The translations under genes and the position numbers were made by a program. A stretch of DNA of 17,473 bases from RAM1 sp943372585. Its GTDB lineage: Bacteria; Pseudomonadota; Gammaproteobacteria; Burkholderiales; Burkholderiaceae_C. The notes below the pieces were generated by a model. That model did not search any database and was not told where the DNA came from. It worked only from the letters and a program-made list of their open reading frames with translations. The stretch covers positions 1 to 17,473 of the forward strand of contig CALRZF020000037.1 of the NCBI GenBank assembly GCA_943372585.1, in the 5' to 3' direction. Shown here piece by piece: positions 1 through 6,384 of this stretch (positions are counted from its first letter, which is position 1; each line of letters starts with the position of its first letter).

Positions 1-959
1 AGGAACATGGCATAGGCCCACAGCACGCTCAGCAGGTATTCGGCCCACACTCCCCACATGCGCCAGTGGCGCAGGCGCAGCAGGGCGGTGCTGTAGCGCA
101 GCACGGTCTGGATGCCGCCGGTGGCCCAGCGCTGGCGCTGGCGGTACAGGCCGCGCAGTGTCTCGGGCATCAGGATCCAGGCCAGCGCGCGCGGCTCGAA
201 GCGGATCGTCCAGCCGGCCAGCTGGATCTTCCAGCTGATGTCGATGTCCTCGGTCAGCACGTCGGTGGACCAGAAACCCGCGTCCACCAGCGCCTTGCGG
301 CGGAACATGGCGATCACGCCCGACACGGTGAACAGGCGGCCAAAGATCTGCTGTGTGCGCTTGATCAGGCCGATGGTGGACGAGAACTCGCCCACCTGCA
401 TGCGCCCGATCAGGCTGGTGCGGTTGCGGATGCGCGGGTTGCCAGTGACGGCGCCCACGGTGGCTGACGCCAGCATGGGCCGCAGCAGCCAGGCGATGGC
501 GTCGGGGTCGATCAGTGCGTCGCCGTCAATGCCGAAGATGAACTCGCCCTTGGCCAGCAGCACGGCGGTGTTCAGGCCCACGGCCTTGCCCTGGTTCTCG
601 CTGTTGTGCACCACGCGCAGTTGCGGCCAGCGTTCGGCCAGCTTGTCCAGGATGGCACCGGTATTGTCGGTGCTGCCGTCGTTCACGGCCAGCACCTCAT
701 AGTGCGGGTAGCGCGTGTTCATGAGCTGCGCGAGCACTTCCTCGACCTGCGCGGCCTCGTTGTGGCAGGGCACGATCACGCTGACCATGGGGGTGGACGG
801 CAGCAGTGTGAGCGGGTCCACATGCAGGTGGCGTTTGCGCTCGAACACCAGCACATGGGCCAGCCCGCCGGCCATCCAGACCCAGGCCATGAAGAACGGG
901 TAGTAAAAGACGTAGCCGAAGATCAGCGAGGGCAGCCAGTGGGTGGTGTCGGGGGTCAT
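1..959 (-). CDS. pgaC: PgaC, poly-beta-1,6-N-acetylglucosamine synthase (family 2 glycosyltransferase), 3' end outside window
   Basis: Inner-membrane processive glycosyltransferase that polymerises UDP-GlcNAc into the biofilm polysaccharide PNAG/PGA. 319 codons are present; the C-terminal membrane segments lie beyond the left edge. Visible: an N-terminal hydrophobic segment (about residues 10-37), a GT-A domain from about residue 57 (start VSVIVPCHNEA), NDGSTD at 93-98, the metal-binding DGD at 145-147, the catalytic-base motif TED at 236-238 and the processive QRQRW motif at 274-278. These are the signature residues of the PgaC/IcaA/HmsR group. The ATG at 959 is chosen because AAGG (970-967) sits 7 bases upstream and the protein begins just before the first membrane helix. 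It is the third recognised gene of pgaA-pgaB-pgaC; its start overlaps the stop of a 21-codon ORF by ATGA. The assignment is firm from motifs plus context. pgaD, the c-di-GMP co-receptor subunit, would be expected next, outside the window. Confidence 0.93.
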   Translation of the reverse strand, partial: MTPDTTHWLPSLIFGYVFYYPFFMAWVWMAGGLAHVLVFERKRHLHVDPLTLLPSTPMVSVIVPCHNEAAQVEEVLAQLMNTRYPHYEVLAVNDGSTDNTGAILDKLAERWPQLRVVHNSENQGKAVGLNTAVLLAKGEFIFGIDGDALIDPDAIAWLLRPMLASATVGAVTGNPRIRNRTSLIGRMQVGEFSSTIGLIKRTQQIFGRLFTVSGVIAMFRRKALVDAGFWSTDVLTEDIDISWKIQLAGWTIRFEPRALAWILMPETLRGLYRQRQRWATGGIQTVLRYSTALLRLRHWRMWGVWAEYLLSVLWAYAMF

Positions 960-1021
960 TGGGTAACCTTCGTGCTGCGCGGTGCGGTGCGAGCGCCGTC
1001 GGGCGGCCGGGCGGCGCTCAT
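956..1021 (-). CDS. Possible 21-codon coupling ORF between pgaB and pgaC
   Basis: A 21-residue reading frame (MSAARPPDGAR..., ending KVTQ) fills the gap between pgaB and pgaC. Its ATG (1021-1019) overlaps the pgaB TGA (1020-1018) as ATGA, and its own TGA (958-956) overlaps the pgaC ATG (959-957) as ATGA. A weak purine stretch (GGA) lies about 9 bases before its start. The peptide is basic and Pro/Arg-rich, with no recognisable domain or membrane segment. The exact double overlap suggests it may serve to pass ribosomes from pgaB to pgaC rather than make a working peptide. It could equally be chance in GC-rich sequence, since pgaC also has its own AAGG. I do not recognise it as a known gene. 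Confidence 0.35.
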   Translation of the reverse strand: MSAARPPDGARTAPRSTKVTQ

Positions 1022-3096
1022 GGTGTGGGTTCCAGCACGGGCGGTGTGTCCAGGCCTTCGTTTTCGCCCGACAGCGTTTCGCGCACCGATACCGTGGCGC
1101 GGGCCGCGGCCAGCGACGGTTGGCCGGCATGAAAGTCATCGGGGTAGTACGCCAGGTGGCGCACGCCGTGGCGGCGCAGCAGCGCCCACTGGCGCAGAAG
1201 CTCGGCGTCCGGCACGGCGCGGCCGGTACGCCAGTCGCGCGCCTGCAGCTCGAACACGGTGCGCTCCAGCCCCAACGGTGTGGCCGCCACGCGGCGTGCC
1301 AGCGCGCTCAGCCAGCGCTGCGGGTCGGCCACCTGTTCCATGTAGGGCATGGCCATGATGGCGGTGTAGTCGTAAGCGGCCAGCGATTGTTCGTAGTCCT
1401 GAGCAAACCACTGCGCGGCTTCGGGCTCCAGCAGGGGACGCGCGTACAGGTTGCGTGCGGTACGCAGGGTGGGCTGCCAGGCGCGCAGCCTGTCGGCCAG
1501 TGCAAGGGTGAAGTCGGTCAAGGTCTGGGCTTTCAGCGCCTGCCAGCGCGTATGAAGTGCGTCGTCGGCGCGGATGGCGGTGATGTCGCCCGCTGCCGCA
1601 ACCGGCAGGCCTGCTTCGCGGTAGGCCGCCAGTGCGGCGGGGCTTGTGTCTTCGTCGTCAGACAGCATGGCGTCGTCGTGAAACAGCACGCCGGCAAAGC
1701 TGGCGTGCCGGCCCAGGTCGTCGTAGATGCCGCCAATCAGTTCGCGTACGCCCGCATCAAACGGCGAGAGCCGGTGGTAGCGCGCGGCCGCAGCCGCCTG
1801 GGCGGCGGGTGTGGTGGCCCAAGCGGTCACGGTGCGCGTGGCCAGGGGATGAGCCGCGGGCAGGCGAAACGCCAGCACCGGCATCCAGGCATAGACCTGC
1901 ACCCGCGCGCGGGTGCGCAGCTGCCAGGCCACGCGGTTGAACAGGTCGGCGCGCACCGGCAAGACGCGGTTGGGAAAGTACAGCGCGTCGGCCACGCCGT
2001 CGCCGTCGGGGTCGGCGTACGCCTGCAAAAACACGCTGCGCGGGCCCACGGCGCGCACCCGGTCCAGCAGCAGCGACAGGTTGCGCTCCTGCTGCACGGG
2101 GTCGGGGTCGTACACATAGTCCAGGTCCACATGCAGGGCGCGCTGCAGGCCGCGGGTGGACGGCTGGTCGGGGCTCTGGCGCAGCAGCGGCAGATAGCCC
2201 GGTGGGTCGATGTCGTAGGTGGCGTAGGCGCGGCGGATGCGCGTGAGCGGCACGCCGGCGTGGTTGGGACCGTCTTCCAGCGTGAAGGCGACGTTGAAGC
2301 CCGCCCGCTGCGCGGCCTGCTGCGCGCCCTGGTTCCAGGCGCCGTACGGCCAGGCCAGCGCGCGCACCGGGCTGCCCGTGTGCCGCTCGATCAGCACGCG
2401 GCTTTGCCGCAGGTCGGCCTCGACCCGGCGTGCCCAGGCGGCGCTGTCTTCGTAGCGCTGGCGCGTGGCGTCCCAGGTGTGGGTGGTGGCTGCGGGCAGC
2501 AGGTTGCCCTGCGGGTTGCCCGGCAAGCCGCGGTGCAGGTCATGGCTGTGGCTGGCAAATTCAACCAAGCCCGAGCGCGCCATCTCGCGCACCTGCGCCC
2601 AGGTCATGAACCGTTCGCGCGTGACGGTCAGGGTGCCGTAGGGGACCTGGCCGCCGGCGGGCACTTCCATCCAGCGGGTGACCAGGGACATCACGGCGGG
2701 GTAGTTGAACTGGCGCAGCAGCGGGAACACCTTGGTGTAGGCGCTGGCGTAGCCGTCGTCAAACGTCAGCAGCACGGCCTGGCGCGGCAGCGGCACGCCG
2801 CCGGCGCGGGCGCGCACGATCTGCTCCAGGCTCACGGGCTGCCAGCCATTGGCCTGCAGCCAGCCGAACAGGCCGGCCAGCGTGGTTTCGTCCACGGCCG
2901 ATTCGTCGGGGTCGGTGGCAAAGCTGGCACGCACCTGGGTGCGCACGTCGTGAAATGCCAGCACGCGAAAGGTCTTGCCGTCCTGCGCGTCGGGCGGACC
3001 CATCGGCGGGTTGGGCTGCGCCAGTGCCTGGTGGGCCAGCAGGGTCATGGCCGCAGCGCAAAGCGCCAGCCAGCGGGTGATCAGTCGCGCGCTCAT
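1018..3096 (-). CDS. pgaB: PgaB, poly-beta-1,6-GlcNAc N-deacetylase with C-terminal glycoside hydrolase domain
   Basis: Periplasmic/outer-membrane enzyme (692 aa) that partially de-N-acetylates PNAG so it can leave through PgaA; the C-terminal domain of PgaB orthologues cleaves deacetylated PNAG (family GH153). The N-terminal polysaccharide-deacetylase (NodB-like) domain covers about residues 43-290, with TFDDG at 111-115 (D113 base and D114 metal ligand by family analogy) and SHSHDLH giving metal ligands H183 and H188. The C-terminal domain, about 318-692, contains LHVDLDYVYD at 321-330 and FHDDAM at 472-477, matching the acidic catalytic region of the hydrolase. A Sec signal ends near ALA|Q at residue 26. 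No good lipobox is seen (only LALC at 10-13), unlike the E. coli lipoprotein. The ATG at 3096 is chosen over an upstream extension because it starts the signal peptide and overlaps the pgaA TGA as ATGA, indicating translational coupling. Confidence 0.93.
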   Translation of the reverse strand: MSARLITRWLALCAAAMTLLAHQALAQPNPPMGPPDAQDGKTFRVLAFHDVRTQVRASFATDPDESAVDETTLAGLFGWLQANGWQPVSLEQIVRARAGGVPLPRQAVLLTFDDGYASAYTKVFPLLRQFNYPAVMSLVTRWMEVPAGGQVPYGTLTVTRERFMTWAQVREMARSGLVEFASHSHDLHRGLPGNPQGNLLPAATTHTWDATRQRYEDSAAWARRVEADLRQSRVLIERHTGSPVRALAWPYGAWNQGAQQAAQRAGFNVAFTLEDGPNHAGVPLTRIRRAYATYDIDPPGYLPLLRQSPDQPSTRGLQRALHVDLDYVYDPDPVQQERNLSLLLDRVRAVGPRSVFLQAYADPDGDGVADALYFPNRVLPVRADLFNRVAWQLRTRARVQVYAWMPVLAFRLPAAHPLATRTVTAWATTPAAQAAAAARYHRLSPFDAGVRELIGGIYDDLGRHASFAGVLFHDDAMLSDDEDTSPAALAAYREAGLPVAAAGDITAIRADDALHTRWQALKAQTLTDFTLALADRLRAWQPTLRTARNLYARPLLEPEAAQWFAQDYEQSLAAYDYTAIMAMPYMEQVADPQRWLSALARRVAATPLGLERTVFELQARDWRTGRAVPDAELLRQWALLRRHGVRHLAYYPDDFHAGQPSLAAARATVSVRETLSGENEGLDTPPVLEPTP

Positions 3097-5645
3097 GGCA
3101 GCGCCACCGAGAACTGCACGAACACCTCGCGGCGCCGTTCGCGCACGCCGTCGTACGGGTGCACGCTGGTGCCCAGGCCATAGCGCACGCTGTTGCCGGG
3201 GCCCCAGAACCATTCATGGGCATAGCGCACGTGCTGGGTGGCGCCGCTGCCAAAGCCGTCCTGGCGGTACCGGCCGACGCCGGCCTCCAGCACCTGCACA
3301 AAACGCCGGTCGTCGCGTTTCCAGGTGAGCCACTGGGCGCGTGCGTCCAGCGCCATGCCCCGTTCGCCCGTGGGGCTGAAGTACGGCACGTTTTGCAGGG
3401 TGTTGCGCGCGGTGTCGGCGGCCAGCGTGGTTTGCAGTTGCAGGCGTGGGCCGCTGTACCAGCGCTCCTGCCAGCTGGCGCCGGCGCTGTTGCGGCGGTT
3501 GCCGTCGCTCAGGCGCATCTGTTGTGCCTGCACGCCAAAGCGGCGCGATTCATTCACCACGTAGGCCACGCCCGCGCCGGCTTCGCGCCCGTAGATGCCG
3601 GCCTGGCGCGCCCGCCAGGGGATGTCCCAGGCATTGCTGTCCAGGTGGGCCGACAGGCGCCAGTGGTCGCTGGCGCGCCAGTCGGCGGCCAGGCCCAGGC
3701 CGGTGCGGCGCGGGTCGGTGGTGGACTGATGCAGCTCGGTCTGCAGGCGCCAGCGCGGCACCTGCCATTCCAGGCCCAGGCCGCTGCGCGCTGCACGCAC
3801 GTTGGCGCCACCGGTGTCGGCGCGGCCCAGCCACTGGCGGCCGTACACGCGCCAGTTGTTGCCCGCTTCGTCACCCCACCAGCCCGAGCTCAGGCGGGCT
3901 TGCAACGTGGCGTCGCGGTTGGACAGCGTGCCGCCGTCGCGCCCGGCGCGCAGGTCCACGTCCAGACGCGGCGACATCACCGTGTCGCGCGTGCGCACGG
4001 CGCTGCGTACCGAGGCGTTGTCCGGGTGCTGTTGCGCCAGCGCGTCCACGCGCAGGCGGGCGGCGCGCAGGTCGCCGGTGTCGAACAGCGCTTCGGCGTA
4101 GCCGGCCTGGGCGTCCAGCGATTCAGGCTGGTTGGCCATCGCGGCCTCAAAGGCGCGCAATGCGGCTTCGGGCTTGTCACGTGCGCGCAGCACGCGGGCC
4201 TGGCCCACGCCATAGGCGGCGTTCATGGGCGCCAGCGCCGCGAGCTGGTTGAAGTCCTGCTCGGCCTGGGCCGGCCGGTCGGTGTACAGCGCGACCAGCG
4301 CGCGCAGGCCCAGCAGGTTGGCATAGTCGTCATTCGGGCGGCCTGCTTCAGGCGACAGGGCCAGCAGTGGCGGTGTGCGGGCAATCAGGTCGGCCAGCAG
4401 GGCGTCGGCCTGCGTGAAGCGCGCTGTGTCCAGGTACGCATACACCAGGCCCACATGGATGTCGCTGGGCACGCGCACGGCGGCGCCGCCGTCGCGCAGC
4501 GCGGCTTCGTACAGCGGCACGGCCAGGTCGGGCCGGCGCAGCTGGGCATGCGCGCCGGCGGCAGCGGCCGTGGCGTACCAGGGCTGCGGCGCGGGGTAGC
4601 GGGCGGACATGGCGGCATACAGGACCAGCGTGTCGGCATAGCGGCCGCGTTCAAACAGGGCCATCACGCGGTCGGCGTCCAGGCGGGTCTGCACACGTTG
4701 CCATTCGGTAGCGTCGGTGCCCGGCGGCAGTGTGGCCAGCGTGGCGGCCAAGGCCTGCGCGTCCGCCAGCATCTGGTCCAGCGCGTCAAAGCGCTGAGGG
4801 TCCTTGGGGCGCTGGTCGCGCTGGCTCAGGGCCCAGCGCAGGCGTTCGCCCAAGGCGGCCTGGCGCAGGCCGGCCAGCTCCAGCGTGCTGAACAAAGCCA
4901 GATTGGGTTGGGCGCTGACCAGCGCGGCGCCGGGGGAAGACAGCTGCGCGGTCAGCAGCACTTCGCTGCGCAGGGCGTGGCGGTGGTCGGGGTCCAGCGC
5001 CAGCAGGTCCTGGTAGTGGCGCAGCGCGGCGGGTGCGTCCTGCCGCGCTTCGGCCAGTGCGCCGCGCAATTCCAGCAGGGCCACGCGCTGGGCCGTGGTG
5101 CCCCGGGGCAGGGTGGCGGCCAGCGCGTCCAGCTCGCGCTGCGCGCCGGCCAAGTCACGGCTGTCGATCCGCCACATCACGGTATGCACATGGGCCTGCC
5201 AGTTGCCGGGGTTCAACGCGGCAAACCGCGCCACGGCCTGGCCCTGCACTGCGGTGTCACCGCCGGCGCGCGCCGCGCCAATCAGCGGCTCCAGCGCATA
5301 CGGGGCCAGTGCGGCAATGCCGGCTTCACGCGCTGCTGCCAACGCCAGCGCAGGTTCACCGCCCTGGGCGGCGACCACCACACGGTCCGACAGCAGACGC
5401 AGCCGGGCCGGCGCATCCGGCGCTGCGGCCTGCCAGGCTGAAAGCTGGACCAGCGTTTGCGCTGGCGTGAGCTCTCCAGCCCGCCAGGCGGCGATCAGCC
5501 GGTCATGTGCGGAAGGGGAATAAACAGAAAACGAAGCGAGTGTTGCATTTGCTTGCACCTGCGGTGCGGCATGGGCCTGACCCGTAAAACCCAAGGCAAT
5601 ACAACAGCTTCCGGCAACGACGCCACTTTTGTACCAACAAGTCAT
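3093..5645 (-). CDS. pgaA: PgaA, outer-membrane poly-beta-1,6-GlcNAc export porin with TPR domain
   Basis: Outer-membrane exporter (850 aa) that secretes de-N-acetylated PNAG. Residues 1 to about 26 form a signal peptide ending AHA|AP. A long Ala/Leu-rich helical region, about 35-550, shows repeated TPR-like patterns (for example PAALRHYQDLLALDPDHRHA and PAQAEQDFNQLAALAPMNAA), which in the family bind PgaB and polymer. From about residue 557 the pattern becomes alternating polar/aromatic beta strands (SPRLDVDLRAG to the last residues FVQFSVALP), as in a 16-stranded barrel. Length is a little above the roughly 800 aa of E. coli PgaA. The frame can extend one codon to a TTG at 5648, but the ATG at 5645 is preferred. 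No purine-rich Shine-Dalgarno lies before either start, which is notable for a first gene. It is the first gene of the pga operon, 120 bases after the upstream redoxin, and ends in an ATGA overlap with pgaB. Confidence 0.92.
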   Translation of the reverse strand: MTCWYKSGVVAGSCCIALGFTGQAHAAPQVQANATLASFSVYSPSAHDRLIAAWRAGELTPAQTLVQLSAWQAAAPDAPARLRLLSDRVVVAAQGGEPALALAAAREAGIAALAPYALEPLIGAARAGGDTAVQGQAVARFAALNPGNWQAHVHTVMWRIDSRDLAGAQRELDALAATLPRGTTAQRVALLELRGALAEARQDAPAALRHYQDLLALDPDHRHALRSEVLLTAQLSSPGAALVSAQPNLALFSTLELAGLRQAALGERLRWALSQRDQRPKDPQRFDALDQMLADAQALAATLATLPPGTDATEWQRVQTRLDADRVMALFERGRYADTLVLYAAMSARYPAPQPWYATAAAAGAHAQLRRPDLAVPLYEAALRDGGAAVRVPSDIHVGLVYAYLDTARFTQADALLADLIARTPPLLALSPEAGRPNDDYANLLGLRALVALYTDRPAQAEQDFNQLAALAPMNAAYGVGQARVLRARDKPEAALRAFEAAMANQPESLDAQAGYAEALFDTGDLRAARLRVDALAQQHPDNASVRSAVRTRDTVMSPRLDVDLRAGRDGGTLSNRDATLQARLSSGWWGDEAGNNWRVYGRQWLGRADTGGANVRAARSGLGLEWQVPRWRLQTELHQSTTDPRRTGLGLAADWRASDHWRLSAHLDSNAWDIPWRARQAGIYGREAGAGVAYVVNESRRFGVQAQQMRLSDGNRRNSAGASWQERWYSGPRLQLQTTLAADTARNTLQNVPYFSPTGERGMALDARAQWLTWKRDDRRFVQVLEAGVGRYRQDGFGSGATQHVRYAHEWFWGPGNSVRYGLGTSVHPYDGVRERRREVFVQFSVALP

Positions 5646-5684
5646 CAAACGACTGTATCGGCGTGTTTGCGGCTCCGGCGTAGG

Positions 5685-5709
5685 ACAGCGCCCGCGTACG
5701 GGCCACTGT
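5685..5709 (-). promoter_or_regulatory. Imperfect hairpin in the pgaA leader
   Basis: In the 120-base gap before pgaA the minus strand holds a 25-base imperfect dyad: outer arms ACAG/CTGT (4 pairs), a small internal loop, inner arms GCCCG/CGGGC (5 pairs) and a TACG loop. It ends 39 bases before the pgaA ATG. No T-run follows, so it is a poor intrinsic terminator for the upstream redoxin gene. It could be a leader structure or an operator. No convincing sigma-70 promoter was found in this gap. Confidence 0.4.
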
Positions 5710-5765
5710 GTGTATCAAATTGCAGGGCGTCGCGGACTACGTGCCGCGCGTCTGAAAGACCTTAA

Positions 5766-6371
5766 TTACGACTTGTATTTGATCGAGCAGCCGTAGGGCC
5801 GCGTGCTGGCCGCCGTCAGCGGCTTGCCGGCCAGGGCTTCGGTCAGGCCGGTCTTGACGTAGTTCGTGGCCTTGGCGATGTCGGCCGCATTGGCCGACGG
5901 GATGCTGTCGATGCCGCCCGCGTAGATCAGCTGGCCCTGCGGGTTGACGATGTACATGTGCGGCGTGGTGCGCGCGCCGTAGGCCTTGCCCACGGTGCCT
6001 TCCTCGTCCATCAGCACAGCGCTGGGGGCGGACTTGCGCTCGGTCTTCCAGGCCACCAGCTTGGCGGGCTCCAGGTAATCGCCGCTGGCTTTTTCGGTGC
6101 TGTTGATGGCGAGCCACACCACGCCCTTGCCCGTGGCGTCTTTCTGGGTGGCGGGCATGTTGCCGCTGTTGTAGTGCTTCTGCACAAACGGGCAGCCGGG
6201 GTTGGTCCACTCCAGCACCACATGCTTGCCCTTGTAGTCGGACAGCTTCACGGTCTTGCCCGTGGCGTCTTTCAGGGTGAAGTCGGGCGCGGGCTGGCCC
6301 ACGGTGGCGGCGGCCTGGGCACCTGCGGCGAAGGCCAGGGCGGACAGGGCAAAGAGGGTACGGCGCAACAT
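5766..6371 (-). CDS. Periplasmic redoxin (AhpC/TSA-TlpA-like thioredoxin fold) with a single active-site Cys
   Basis: Exported thioredoxin-fold protein of 201 aa. Signal peptide 1-20 ends AQA|AAT, followed by GQPAPDFTL (25-33), the usual redoxin start. The active-site region is NPGCPFVQKHY (58-68): only C60 is present where thioredoxins have CxxC, with Val63 in place of the second Cys. A second cysteine, C194, lies in the C-terminal RPYGC motif and could be a resolving Cys. ARTTPHMYIV (133-142) supplies the cis-Pro loop. It starts 11 bases after the dsbD stop, and its Shine-Dalgarno overlaps that stop, so the two are almost certainly co-expressed; the likely role is receiving electrons from the DsbD-like protein. 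Whether it reduces peroxide or protein thiols cannot be read from sequence. The fold and export are firm; the reaction is not. Confidence 0.85.
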   Translation of the reverse strand: MLRRTLFALSALAFAAGAQAAATVGQPAPDFTLKDATGKTVKLSDYKGKHVVLEWTNPGCPFVQKHYNSGNMPATQKDATGKGVVWLAINSTEKASGDYLEPAKLVAWKTERKSAPSAVLMDEEGTVGKAYGARTTPHMYIVNPQGQLIYAGGIDSIPSANAADIAKATNYVKTGLTEALAGKPLTAASTRPYGCSIKYKS

Positions 6372-6379
6372 GGTCGGTT

Positions 6380-6384
6380 CTCCT
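6380..6384 (-). promoter_or_regulatory. Ribosome binding site of the redoxin gene, overlapping the dsbD stop
   Basis: AGGAG on the minus strand lies 8 bases before the redoxin ATG and shares bases with the TAG stop of dsbD (6385-6383). This fixes the redoxin start and suggests coupled translation. Confidence 0.8.

Noticed and set aside
982..3183. A 733-codon plus-strand ORF opposite pgaB
   Set aside because: GC-rich antisense shadow: composition is Gly/Arg/His/Gln-rich without domains, while the minus strand encodes a clear PgaB with catalytic motifs.
3159..5441. A 760-codon plus-strand ORF opposite pgaA
   Set aside because: Same shadow effect; no signal, motif or ribosome binding site, and it covers the well-supported pgaA.
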